A stretch of 8,163 nucleotides of DNA from Alphaproteobacteria bacterium UBA6347 (GCA_002440235.1 DJRZ01000032.1:11126-19288); one strand, 5' to 3'; counted from the first letter of the stretch, positions 1 through 6,820 are shown. Program-made: numbers and translations. Notes: a model not told the origin generated them from the sequence alone.

Positions 1-468
1 ATGCAGGGACATGCCCAGCTTGTTGCCCAGAACGGACGATATTTCCCAGTTGCCGATGTGCGCCGAAAACAGAATGCCCGCAACGCCGTCGTCGCGCAAA
101 GCTTCCGCCCGTTCGTAATTTTCGAACTCGATTCTGTCGGCGTAATCGACGGACAGCACGCGCAGATGCGGATATTCGACGAACGTGCGCACCAGATTGT
201 CCCACATGCCGACGACGATTTCGTCGATTTCGGCGGGTGTTTTTTCGGGAAAAGCCTTCATCAGGTTATAGCGCGCGACCCATGAAATCCGCAGTTTCGG
301 ACCGATGCGCCGTCCCAGAAAACCGCCGATTCCGGACGCCCAGTCCAGCGGCAGCAGACGGAAGAAAAAGCAAAAGATCAGCGCGCCGATCAATTCCAGC
401 GGATACCGGGTGCACAGGAAAAACGCCCTTTTCAGCCTGCGTTTCAGCGATCTTTTTTTCTTTTTCAC
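1..468 (-). CDS. lpxL: LpxL/HtrB-family lipid A late acyltransferase (3' part beyond window)
   Basis: Only the first 156 residues are present; the gene runs off the left edge of the window. The family transfers an acyl chain from acyl-ACP to the hydroxyl of a primary acyl chain on Kdo-lipid A, at the cytoplasmic face of the inner membrane. Visible features are a very basic N-terminus (MKKKKRSLKRRLKR), one hydrophobic anchor at about residues 15-40 ending in RLLPLDWAS, as is typical of the family, and the catalytic HxxxxE-type motif HIGNWE at residues 137-142. The start is GTG at 468-466: it is the only start codon after the in-frame lpxK stop and has AAGGGG five bases upstream. It is the last visible gene of the DUF374-waaA-lpxK-lpxL operon. 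Which position it acylates (LpxL, LpxM or another paralogue) cannot be told from this part. Confidence 0.88.
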   Translation of the reverse strand, partial: MKKKKRSLKRRLKRAFFLCTRYPLELIGALIFCFFFRLLPLDWASGIGGFLGRRIGPKLRISWVARYNLMKAFPEKTPAEIDEIVVGMWDNLVRTFVEYPHLRVLSVDYADRIEFENYERAEALRDDGVAGILFSAHIGNWEISSVLGNKLGMSLH

Positions 469-480
469 GTCAGCCCCTTA
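469..480 (-). promoter_or_regulatory. Ribosome binding site of lpxL overlapping the lpxK stop
   Basis: On the minus strand AAGGGG (479-474) lies five bases before the GTG at 468 and shares bases with the lpxK TAA stop (480-478). This fixes the lpxL start at a non-ATG codon and suggests that translation of lpxL is coupled to lpxK. Confidence 0.6.
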
Positions 481-1464
481 TTTGTGCAAAGCGGACAAAA
501 GGGCGCACATCGCGTCGGGCGTGTCCCAAACCATGTAGGCTTCGACGATTTGGACGTCGGCTTTGAAACGCGGAGCGATGCGCACGCCGTCTTTGGCGGT
601 CGTGACCAGCACGGCGTCCAGCTTTTCGGCGCGGGCGATCAGATCGGTCAGATCCTCGTCCCGATAGGGATAGTGGTCGGAAAACGCCTGCGTGTCGACC
701 ACGTCGCACCCGTAATCGCGCAACATGTCGAAAAATTTGTCGGGATAGCCGATGCCCGCGAACGCCAGAACCTTTTTGCCGGACAGCTGGGCGATTTTTT
801 TGACGTCCTGTTCGATGTGCGTGCCGACAAAAGGCAGAGCCGCGAAACGCGCGTCCACCCATTCCCTGACGCCCGCCTTGTCCTTGCCGACGACGATAAA
901 GGCGTCCGCGCGGCGCAATCCGTCCTCGACGGGTTCGCGCAGGGGACCGGCGGGAAACACCTTGCCGTTGCCGAAACCGTAGCGACCGTCGAACACGGCG
1001 AAAGACAGATCCTTGACCAGCTGGGCGTTTTGGAAACCGTCGTCCATGATGATCACGTCCGCGCCGATTCTTTCCGCCAGCTTCGCCCCGCGCGCGCGGT
1101 TGGCGTCGACGACGGTCGGGGCGACGCGCGCCAAAATCAGCGCCTCGTCCCCCGTGTCTTTGGCGGTGTGCTTGTCCGGATCGACCAGAATGTTGCTCAG
1201 CCCGCCGCCGTAGCCGCGCGTCAGAAAAGCGGGACGCATACCGTTCATTTTGAAATATTCGGCGATCGACACCGCCAGCGGCGTTTTGCCGACGCCGCCC
1301 ATGACCAGATTGCCGACGCAAACGACGGGAATTTTAGAACGGTACGCTTTCGTCTTTTCCAGTTTGCGGCGCAGCGCCCACGCGTACAGCCCGCCCAGCG
1401 GCGACAGCAATTTAGCGAAAAATGTATTGTCCTTTTGCCAAAAATCCGGTGATTTCAAAGGCAT
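478..1464 (-). CDS. lpxK: Tetraacyldisaccharide 4'-kinase LpxK
   Basis: A 328-residue protein, the usual length for the family. LpxK uses ATP to phosphorylate the 4' position of the tetraacyl disaccharide, giving lipid IVA. It is a P-loop kinase attached to the inner membrane. An N-terminal segment with a hydrophobic stretch (about residues 15-30) precedes the Walker A motif GNLVMGGVGKTP (51-62). Further family motifs are RGYGG (83-87), GDEALI (105-110), DDGFQN (141-146) and FPAGPLREP (170-178). The ATG at 1464 follows the waaA stop by nine bases, with a GGGGAA ribosome binding site in that gap. Its place between waaA and lpxL fits successive steps of lipid A and Kdo assembly. No key motif is missing, so it should be functional. 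Confidence 0.97.
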   Translation of the reverse strand: MPLKSPDFWQKDNTFFAKLLSPLGGLYAWALRRKLEKTKAYRSKIPVVCVGNLVMGGVGKTPLAVSIAEYFKMNGMRPAFLTRGYGGGLSNILVDPDKHTAKDTGDEALILARVAPTVVDANRARGAKLAERIGADVIIMDDGFQNAQLVKDLSFAVFDGRYGFGNGKVFPAGPLREPVEDGLRRADAFIVVGKDKAGVREWVDARFAALPFVGTHIEQDVKKIAQLSGKKVLAFAGIGYPDKFFDMLRDYGCDVVDTQAFSDHYPYRDEDLTDLIARAEKLDAVLVTTAKDGVRIAPRFKADVQIVEAYMVWDTPDAMCALLSALHK

Positions 1465-1473
1465 GTCGTTCCC

Positions 1474-2742
1474 CTATTCAAAATATTGCGCCAATTCCGG
1501 CATTAAACGTTCCAGCACGTTCGATTCCGCCGTCGCGAAAGCCAGCGCGTCGCGCTGTTTCGTATCCAGCAGAACCTTGTCGGTCAACAGATCCGTCAGA
1601 ACGTCCGCCAGCGCGCCGTCGTCTTCGACCACGGTCAGCGCGCCCGCCTGTTCGGCGCGCGCGGCGATTTCGCGAAAATTCATCATGTATTTGCCGCACA
1701 GGACGGCTTTGCCCAGCCGCGCGGGTTCGATGATGTTCTGCCCCCCGAACGGCACCAGCGATCCGCCGACGAACGCCGCGGCGCCCAGCCGGTAGAACAA
1801 TCCCATTTCCCCGATCGTGTCCGCCAGATAAACGTCCGTTTCGGGGGCGACGTCCTCTTTGCGCGAACGGCGCGCCACGACCAGTCCCGACCGTTTCAGC
1901 ATGGCTTCGATTTCGTCGGCGCGGTTCGGGTGGCGCGGCGCCAAAACCGTCAGCAGTCCCTTGACGTTCTTTTTAACGTTCGCGTGGACGTCGGCGACCT
2001 GCGCCTCTTCGCCCGCGTGGGTGCTGCCCGCCGTCCAGCACGGTCTGCCGCCGATCTGCGATCGCAGGCGGCTCAATTCGTTTTCGTCGACGGGCAAAGG
2101 CGCCGCCGCGAATTTGATGTTTCCGACGCAAGCCGTGTTTTTCGCCCCGATCCGGCGCAAACGGTCGGCGTCCTCTTCGGTTTGTCCGAACGATTTGACG
2201 AACATGTTTTGAATCTGACGGCTGAATTTCGGCATTTTTTCCCAACGGCGCAAAGAACGGTCGGACACGCGCCCGTTCAGCAGAACCAGCGGGATTTTGC
2301 GCGCCGATATGACGGAAAGCAGGTTCGGCCAGAATTCGGATTCAAACCACAGCGCCAGATCGGGTTTCCAGTGATCGACGAACCGCGTCGCCTGAGCCAT
2401 GCAGTCGACGGGGACGTACTGGTGAACGGCTTTGCCCGCCAGCCGTTTTTCCATCAGCTGCGCCGACGTCACCGTTCCCGACGTCACCAGAATGTTCACG
2501 GCGGGATACGTTTCCCTGATTTTATCGATCAAAGGCAGCATCGACAGCGTTTCGCCGACGCTCGCCCCGTGCAGCCAGACCAGCTTTCCCGCCGGACGCG
2601 GGACGGAAGCGTACCCCATGCGTTCGCCGAAGCGGGCGAGATCCTCTTTGCCGCGGGCTTTGCGCACCGCCAGATAGGCGGCGATCAGCGGATAGCCGAC
2701 GCGGGTCGCCGCGCGGTACAGCGATAAAGACATCAGATTCAT
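1474..2742 (-). CDS. waaA: 3-deoxy-D-manno-octulosonic acid (Kdo) transferase WaaA
   Basis: A 422-residue GT-B glycosyltransferase, close to the typical length of about 425. It transfers Kdo from CMP-Kdo to lipid IVA at the inner membrane. It has an N-terminal membrane-associated helix (about residues 5-25) and the motif WLHGASVGE (56-64), whose final Glu matches the catalytic base of the family. Other motifs are WFESEFWPN (132-140), NGRVSDRS (156-163), GNIKF (207-211), AGSTHAGEE (238-246), APRHPNR (268-274) and the CMP-Kdo-binding stretch FVGGSLVPFGGQNIIEPA (324-341). The open frame extends 37 codons further upstream, but only inside the preceding gene. The ATG at 2742 is chosen because it overlaps that gene's TGA (ATGA), has AGGAAAGGGA upstream, and gives the normal N-terminus. 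Whether it adds one, two or more Kdo residues cannot be read from the sequence. Confidence 0.97.
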   Translation of the reverse strand: MNLMSLSLYRAATRVGYPLIAAYLAVRKARGKEDLARFGERMGYASVPRPAGKLVWLHGASVGETLSMLPLIDKIRETYPAVNILVTSGTVTSAQLMEKRLAGKAVHQYVPVDCMAQATRFVDHWKPDLALWFESEFWPNLLSVISARKIPLVLLNGRVSDRSLRRWEKMPKFSRQIQNMFVKSFGQTEEDADRLRRIGAKNTACVGNIKFAAAPLPVDENELSRLRSQIGGRPCWTAGSTHAGEEAQVADVHANVKKNVKGLLTVLAPRHPNRADEIEAMLKRSGLVVARRSRKEDVAPETDVYLADTIGEMGLFYRLGAAAFVGGSLVPFGGQNIIEPARLGKAVLCGKYMMNFREIAARAEQAGALTVVEDDGALADVLTDLLTDKVLLDTKQRDALAFATAESNVLERLMPELAQYFE

Positions 2743-3473
2743 TTTGCCGTTCCCTTTCCTTTGTCCGAAAAATCGATTTTCCGCTTCAACCCCGCCAGAC
2801 GGTCGGCTTCGCGCGTAACGCCGATCAGCCTTTGTTCCAGATCCGCCCGCCACCGCTCCACGCCGGCGGCGTCCAGCCCCGCGGGAATGTCGATCGGGTC
2901 GGAAAAGACCACCACCCCTTTGTTAAAGGGGTACGGCACCAGAAACCTGTCCCATGTTTTCAGCACCTTGCCGCGTTTGACGGAAAAAGCCGACAGGACG
3001 ATCTGATGCCGCGCCTTGCTCGCCAGCTGGACGACGCCGTCCGTCATCACGTACCCCGGCTTGCGTCCGTCGGGAGCGATCGCGACGATGTTGGCGGGCT
3101 TGCGCAGTCTTCTGACGATGTCCAAAGCCGCCATCGCGCCGCCGCGTTTGGACGAACCGTTGACCGTTTCCAGCCCCAGCCATTCCATCGCCGACGCGAT
3201 GATGCGTCCGTCGCGGTGCAGGGAAGTCAGCACGGACACGCTTTTTTCCGGTTTGTACCGCCACATCAGGAACATGTCGGAAAACGTCCGCCCGTGCCAG
3301 AACGCGAACAAAAAGGACTTGTCGCCTTTGACGTAATCGTCCCGCACGTTGACCATCGTCCAGCGCGACGTTTTATAAACGAACAGAACATACAGGTAAA
3401 TCAGCCGCCCCATCAGCGTTTGAACAAACGCGTTGTTGCCGATTCCTTTGAATATCTTAAACTTTTTGCGCAT
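2739..3473 (-). CDS. DUF374 acyltransferase (LpxJ-like / lysophospholipid acyltransferase family)
   Basis: A 244-residue member of the DUF374 family, which in alphaproteobacteria commonly sits directly before waaA. The best-characterised DUF374 protein is LpxJ of Helicobacter and Campylobacter, a secondary lipid A acyltransferase, so a similar role is inferred here. Motifs seen are a hydrophobic N-terminal segment (about 20-34), FWHGR (58-62), SLHRDGRIIA (84-93) with the HxxxxD-like acyltransferase signature, GSSKRGG (106-112), and WDRFLVPYPF (174-183). One oddity is PDGRKPGYVM at 134-143, where family members usually have PDGPRGP. ATG 3473 is the only start codon in this frame after the upstream stop near 3516, although its ribosome binding site is weak. 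It is the first gene of the lipid A operon, with a predicted promoter about 60 bp upstream. Confidence 0.85.
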   Translation of the reverse strand: MRKKFKIFKGIGNNAFVQTLMGRLIYLYVLFVYKTSRWTMVNVRDDYVKGDKSFLFAFWHGRTFSDMFLMWRYKPEKSVSVLTSLHRDGRIIASAMEWLGLETVNGSSKRGGAMAALDIVRRLRKPANIVAIAPDGRKPGYVMTDGVVQLASKARHQIVLSAFSVKRGKVLKTWDRFLVPYPFNKGVVVFSDPIDIPAGLDAAGVERWRADLEQRLIGVTREADRLAGLKRKIDFSDKGKGTAK

Positions 3474-3529
3474 GGGACGAGCCGCTTCGGTTGATCGGAG
3501 GTGACAGGGGTTCTTTCAAACGGTTTTAT

Positions 3530-3558
3530 CTTATAACGCAACGATTAACAAGTGTTAT
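3530..3558 (-). promoter_or_regulatory. Predicted promoter of the lipid A operon
   Basis: On the minus strand ATAACA (3558-3553, four of six matches to TTGACA) and TATAAG (3535-3530, five of six matches to TATAAT) are separated by exactly 17 bp. Transcription would start near 3523, giving a leader of about 50 bases before the DUF374 gene. This is a sequence match only. A TAACA-AG-TGTTA palindrome (3546-3557) overlaps the -35 box. Confidence 0.45.
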
Positions 3559-3575
3559 CGAAAAGATATTTTTCG
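3559..3575. promoter_or_regulatory. Inverted repeat between the divergent promoters
   Basis: CGAAAA (3559-3564) and TTTTCG (3570-3575) form perfect six-base arms around a five-base centre. The element lies exactly between the predicted leftward -35 box (3553-3558) and the predicted rightward -35 region (3576-3581). A regulator bound here could affect both directions. It is A/T-rich and short, so chance is possible. Confidence 0.3.
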
Positions 3576-3603
3576 TTTTGAATTATCCGCGTTCGCCTAT
3601 AAA
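3576..3603 (+). promoter_or_regulatory. Predicted promoter of the lipoprotein gene
   Basis: TATAAA (3598-3603) is a good -10 match and lies 30 bp before the ATG at 3633. The -35 is weak: TTTTGA (3576-3581) with a 16-bp spacer, or TTGAAT (3578-3583) with a short 14-bp spacer. Transcription would begin near 3610, just before the AAGGA ribosome binding site at 3621-3625. Confidence 0.38.
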
Positions 3604-3632
3604 CTGGAACGGTCGCCGCAAAGGATTCGCCC

Positions 3633-4865
3633 ATGATGAAAAAGTTAATCGCCGTCTGCCTTGTTTTTCTGACCCTGACCGCGTGCGAAAACAAAACCGG
3701 CAAAGGGACGGAAGCCCCCGCCCAGCAGCCTCAGCCGCCGTCGAAAGTGCTGGACTATCTGTCGCTGTCCGCGCATTTTTTAATCAACCAGCAGCGTCCG
3801 GACGGCTTTTTCAAATACGAATACGACTTTATCACGGGCAACTACACCGACTGGGACAACGTCGTGCATCAGACGCGCGCGGGCTACACGCTGATACAGT
3901 ATTATTCCTTTTTGATCCGCAACAACATCGACGCCCAGCTGGCTTCGATCGTTCTGGCGTCGACGACCAAAGCCCTGCGCGGATACGCGGACGCGTCCGT
4001 CGTTCACGACAGCATGCCGGGCAAAGTCATTTCCTTTTATTACGACAAAAACGCGCCCGCCGCGGCGCGCGAACGGCGCAAAACGCCCGCCAAACAGCGC
4101 ATTCAGCGGCTGGAAGCCGAAATCGCCGCGACCGCGTTCGCGCTGATGACGGAAATGTATTACTGGAACGCGACCAGCGACAACGCTTTCGCCGGCGTCA
4201 GAAAGGAATGGCGCGACGCGCTGGTCTACCACGCCGGACAGGCGCTGAAAACGCCCGCCCGGAAAAGCCCGTTCATGCCGTTCGCGTGGCAGGCTTTGGC
4301 GATCTACACGCAAATCGTCCCCGACGACAAGGAAGCGCGGGAACTGCTGTCGGAAACGGACGCCTATTTCATGTCGTCGCCCCGCCCGATGAAAGGACTG
4401 GAAGACTACACCTGGGACATGGTCGCCGCGAATCTGCGCTATCAGACGACGCAGCAGCCGGCTTTCGTGAATTACGCCGCGCGGCAGACCGTCCGCCTGC
4501 TGGAAGACCTGTACACCCAGCACGACACGACGGTCAACAGTTGCGGGCTGTCGCTGGGGCTGGTCGACGCGTCGCTGATTCTGTCGGGCAAGACGGGGGA
4601 TTTTTTACGCATTGAACAAACCGCGCTGGGACGCAGTCAGCTGGAATATTACAGTTCGCTGAAATACACGATTCTGCCGAACCAGACGTGGATCACGCTG
4701 GGACCGATGCGGACTCTGCATTCGCAGGATTTCAAACGGTTCGCCGGCGCGGGCGTGTTCGGCATGCACATGCCGCGCACGAACATCGGGCTGACGGAAC
4801 TGTGTCTGCTGACGGGCATGCGCTTTTCCAACGAAGACATCAAGGAAATCAAACAGGTCAAATAG
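3633..4865 (+). CDS. Unrecognised 410-residue lipoprotein
   Basis: The protein begins with a lipoprotein signal: MMKK, a hydrophobic core, then the lipobox LTAC with the lipidated Cys at 18. A Pro/Gln-rich linker (about 22-37) leads into a long, mostly helical, aromatic-rich domain. Residues 54-90 contain QRPDGFFKYEYDFITG and, further on, DWDNVVHQTRAGY, a G-F-x-Y plus N-V-V-x-Q pattern. Helices with alternating aromatic residues follow, with a second cluster at 258-290 (EDYTWDMVAANLRYQTT). This recalls alpha/alpha-toroid enzymes such as carbohydrate epimerases, lyases and hydrolases, but I cannot assign a family. AAGGA at 3621-3625 supports the first of two adjacent ATGs. It is divergent from the lipid A operon and is the only plus-strand gene here. 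An envelope location is well supported; a role in glycan or envelope processing is only a guess from context. Confidence 0.85.
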   Translation: MMKKLIAVCLVFLTLTACENKTGKGTEAPAQQPQPPSKVLDYLSLSAHFLINQQRPDGFFKYEYDFITGNYTDWDNVVHQTRAGYTLIQYYSFLIRNNIDAQLASIVLASTTKALRGYADASVVHDSMPGKVISFYYDKNAPAAARERRKTPAKQRIQRLEAEIAATAFALMTEMYYWNATSDNAFAGVRKEWRDALVYHAGQALKTPARKSPFMPFAWQALAIYTQIVPDDKEARELLSETDAYFMSSPRPMKGLEDYTWDMVAANLRYQTTQQPAFVNYAARQTVRLLEDLYTQHDTTVNSCGLSLGLVDASLILSGKTGDFLRIEQTALGRSQLEYYSSLKYTILPNQTWITLGPMRTLHSQDFKRFAGAGVFGMHMPRTNIGLTELCLLTGMRFSNEDIKEIKQVK

Positions 4866-5027
4866 CTTTCGCTCCGAACGGCGGGACGAACCGCCGCAAA
4901 GATAAGCGACGCCGTCAACGGCGGCGGCGCGCCCGAAACGCCGCCCGCTTTCTATCCGCCCGATAAAAAAAAGAAACAGACGAGCGTCTTTTACAAAATC
5001 AAGCGAGGGAAACCTTGCCTGAAACAA

Positions 5028-5066
5028 AAAAAACGGGCGGATTCGATTCGAACCCGCCCGTTTTTT
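5028..5066. terminator. Bidirectional intrinsic terminator between convergent genes
   Basis: Arms AAAAAACGGGCGG (5028-5040) and CCGCCCGTTTTTT (5054-5066) are perfectly complementary around a 13-base loop that itself holds TTCG/CGAA. Each strand reads a G/C-rich stem followed by a run of T (six on plus, eight on minus). It can therefore end both the lipoprotein transcript and the repeat-protein transcript, whose stop codon is 13 bp away. The rest of the 213-bp gap (4866-5027) has only small G/C-rich hairpins (for example 4879-4896) and no convincing gene. Confidence 0.9.
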
Positions 5067-5078
5067 AAAAGCGTTGAA

Positions 5079-6284
5079 TTATCGTCCCTGACGCGCGCGT
5101 TTCGCCGCGGCAACAGCGTTGACGGCGTCGTTTTTCGCCGGCGCGTCTTTATGCGTCATGCCGCCGCTCGGATTGCCGTAAGCCGCATACATTTCCTTGG
5201 CTTCCTGCCACAGGGATTTTTTACCCTCTTTCGCGGGCTCGGCTTTGGCGGGTTCGGTCGCGGGCTTTTCGGCGGGCACGTCGTTGTGAGCCATGCCGCC
5301 GCTCGGGTTGCCGAAACGGGCGTACAGTTCGCCGGCTTCCTGCCACAGAGATTTTTTACCCTCTTTCGCGGGCTCGGCTTTGGCGGGTTCAGCCGCGGGC
5401 TTTTCAGCGGGCACGTCGTTGTGAGCCATGCCGCCGCTAGGATTGCCGTAAGCCGCATACATTTCCTTGGCTTCCTGCCACAGGGATTTTTTACCTTCTT
5501 TCGCAGGCTCGGCTTTGGCGGGTTCGGCAACGGGCTTTTCGGCGAGCATGTCGTTGTGAGCCATGCCGCCGCTCGGGTTGCCGAAACGAGCGTACAGTTC
5601 GCCGGCTTCCTGCCACAGGGATTTTTTACCCTCTTTCGCGGGTTCGGCTTTGGCGGGTTCAGCCGCGGGCTTTTCGGCGGGCATGTCGTTGTGAGCCATG
5701 CCGCCGCTCGGGTTGCCGAAACGGGCGTACAGCTCTCCGGCTTCCTGCATCAGGGATTTTTTCGGCGTTCTGTCGGGATTGAATTCCGCCGAAAGGCAAC
5801 GTTTCAGCTGTTTCAAAACCAACTGAGCGTGTTTGATCGCGGCGTATTCGTCGGCTTTTACCTTTTTATCGGGCGTATCGGCTTTGACCATCGAACCGAC
5901 GACGTAGCGAACGGCGTTTTTCGGAACGACCAAGGCGACGGGTCCCGTCGGCATCGATTCGGATTTCGCCATCGCTTCAATCAGGGACGTCGCGCCGATC
6001 GCGACCATTTCCAGCTTCAAACCGTGATCGGCGTCGGTCGCGTAATTCAGTTTCTCGCGCAGACCGTACTGTTTGGCTTCTTTTTTCAATTCGGACGCCT
6101 TGGCGTCAACGGCGGATTCGCGGATACCGCCGCGATCCGTTTCGCGAACGTATTTTTCGGCGATTTCAGCGGCTTCGGCTTTGCTTTTACCGTCCATCAA
6201 CACGACGGCGCCCACCAGATACGCGTCCAAAACGTGTTTGTCCCATACGGAATTTTTTTCGGCGTTTGAATTCAAAGACAGCAT
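5079..6284 (-). CDS. Unrecognised 401-residue protein with five tandem 45-residue repeats
   Basis: Residues 1 to about 170 form a lysine- and alanine-rich, probably helical domain without signal peptide or membrane segment; I recognise no family. Residues 175-383 are four full repeats and one partial repeat of 45 residues, starting at 175, 220, 265, 310 and 355. Each unit has a helix-like motif, KKSLWQEAxExYAxxG (Met replaces Trp in the first unit), then NPSGGMAHND, then a charged Pro/Ala linker in which AEPAK is itself doubled. Units come in two types: A (EAGELYARFG) and B (EAKEMYAAYG), in the order A-A-B-A-B. A basic tail (AAAKRARQGR) ends the protein. The start ATG at 6284 has AAAGGG upstream and a consensus promoter. 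It is monocistronic, ending at the bidirectional terminator. A cytoplasmic, multivalent binding or scaffold role is inference only. Confidence 0.87.
   Translation of the reverse strand: MLSLNSNAEKNSVWDKHVLDAYLVGAVVLMDGKSKAEAAEIAEKYVRETDRGGIRESAVDAKASELKKEAKQYGLREKLNYATDADHGLKLEMVAIGATSLIEAMAKSESMPTGPVALVVPKNAVRYVVGSMVKADTPDKKVKADEYAAIKHAQLVLKQLKRCLSAEFNPDRTPKKSLMQEAGELYARFGNPSGGMAHNDMPAEKPAAEPAKAEPAKEGKKSLWQEAGELYARFGNPSGGMAHNDMLAEKPVAEPAKAEPAKEGKKSLWQEAKEMYAAYGNPSGGMAHNDVPAEKPAAEPAKAEPAKEGKKSLWQEAGELYARFGNPSGGMAHNDVPAEKPATEPAKAEPAKEGKKSLWQEAKEMYAAYGNPSGGMTHKDAPAKNDAVNAVAAAKRARQGR
5136..5762 (-). repeat. In-frame 135-bp tandem repeat array (about 4.6 copies)
   Basis: The same block recurs at an exact 135-bp period: its ATGCCGCCGCT landmark on the plus strand begins at 5158, 5293, 5428, 5563 and 5698. 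The period is 45 codons, so the frame is kept. By eye the two B units (5158-5292 and 5428-5562) differ at 8 of 135 positions, about 94% identity. The A-B order within copies 2-3 and 4-5 suggests that a 270-bp pair was duplicated after single-unit expansion. It lies wholly inside the repeat-protein gene. Confidence 0.95.
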
Positions 6285-6317
6285 AGTCAGCCCTTTCGTA
6301 AAATGTTTATTGTTATC

Positions 6318-6346
6318 TTTGTATCCCGATTTTCGTTTTTTGTCAA
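6318..6346 (-). promoter_or_regulatory. Strong sigma-70-type promoter of the repeat-protein gene
   Basis: On the minus strand a perfect TTGACA (6346-6341) is separated by 17 bp from TACAAA (6323-6318, four of six matches). The spacer and flanks are A/T-rich. Transcription would start near 6311, leaving a leader of about 27 bases carrying the AAAGGG ribosome binding site. Confidence 0.7.
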
Positions 6347-6369
6347 TTTTTTTCTACAAACTCCTCAAA

Positions 6370-6405
6370 CGAAAATCCCCCCGCCCGTCCGGCGAGGGGA
6401 TTTCG
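6370..6405 (-). terminator. Probable terminator of the 120-residue protein gene
   Basis: CGAAA-A-TCCCC (6370-6380) pairs with GGGGA-TTTCG (6396-6405) apart from one bulged A, with a further GCC/GGC pairing inside. On the minus strand the stem is followed by a T-rich stretch (ATTTTCGTTT), which is interrupted rather than a clean T run. It lies 15 bases beyond the stop of the small gene and just upstream of the next gene's promoter. Confidence 0.6.
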
Positions 6406-6420
6406 AAACCGTTGAAAAAA

Positions 6421-6783
6421 TCAGACGTTGACGGCGACTTCGTAAGCGCGTTCGATCGTGTCCGTGATTTCCTGATCCGCGGGCGCTTTTTCGTCGGGTT
6501 TGATGTACGCGGACAACGCTTTGTCCAAAATATCGATGCTTTTCAGAACGTTGGCTTCGATCACCAGCATTTTTTTCACGCCGGACAGGGCTTTCATAAC
6601 TTCCGGTTCGACTTTGGTCAGCAAAACGTCGCCGTTGGCGGAACGCTGAAAATGCAGGGTCGAATCGTCCTTTTTCGTAATGACGGGATTGGACGGTTCG
6701 CCTTCGAAAGCGGGCATAAACACAGAAACCATTCCGGCTTCGTTCACCATAAACTGCAAAGAGGGCAATTCGTTAATATCCAT
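6421..6783 (-). CDS. Unrecognised 120-residue protein
   Basis: A short protein (MDINELPSLQFMVNEAG at its start) without signal peptide, membrane helix or Cys. The first half looks beta-rich (VSVFMPAFEG, STLHFQRS, DVLLTKVEP). The second half looks helical and acidic (LSGVKKMLVIEANVLKSI, then ITDTIERAYEVAV). I recognise no family. The ATG at 6783 has AAGG about ten bases upstream and a clear promoter. Its own promoter and terminator make it a single-gene transcript between rpoC and the repeat-protein gene. Coding is supported by these signals and by codon use resembling its neighbours. One possibility is that it works with the neighbouring repeat protein, since the two lie next to each other on one strand, but nothing in the sequence proves this. 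Confidence 0.75.
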   Translation of the reverse strand: MDINELPSLQFMVNEAGMVSVFMPAFEGEPSNPVITKKDDSTLHFQRSANGDVLLTKVEPEVMKALSGVKKMLVIEANVLKSIDILDKALSAYIKPDEKAPADQEITDTIERAYEVAVNV

Positions 6784-6820
6784 TTTTCAAGCACCTTGGT
6801 TAAATTTGAACTTTTGTTTC

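Noticed and set aside
484..1452. Long plus-strand open frame (322 residues) opposite lpxK
   Set aside because: It is antisense to a fully motif-supported lpxK, its composition is that of a codon-bias shadow (many Val, Gly, Arg, His), and no family motif or ribosome binding site is seen.
2743..2853. A longer waaA start 37 codons upstream
   Set aside because: It lies wholly inside the DUF374 gene in another frame, adds a basic sequence unlike WaaA N-termini, and the ATGA overlap at 2742 with a good ribosome binding site fits better.
4879..4896. G/C-rich hairpin CGGCGG/CCGCCG just after the lipoprotein stop, considered as a terminator
   Set aside because: The stem is only six bp and no T run follows; the hairpin at 5028-5066 is far stronger.
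4863..5030. Possible readthrough of the lipoprotein TAG: the frame continues open with a protein-like stretch (ISDAVNGGGAPETPPAFYPP)
   Set aside because: The extension has no stop before the terminator hairpin and would run on as the antisense frame of the next gene. There is no sign of stop-codon reassignment elsewhere.
5136..5762. CRISPR array or intergenic satellite
   Set aside because: The 135-bp units adjoin one another without unique spacers, keep a single reading frame, and encode a consistent 45-residue protein repeat.
5151..6269. Plus-strand open frame (372 residues) with its own repeats opposite the repeat-protein gene
   Set aside because: It mirrors the tandem repeat in the antisense frame and would be read from downstream of the bidirectional terminator. 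The minus strand has a consensus promoter and ribosome binding site; this frame has neither.
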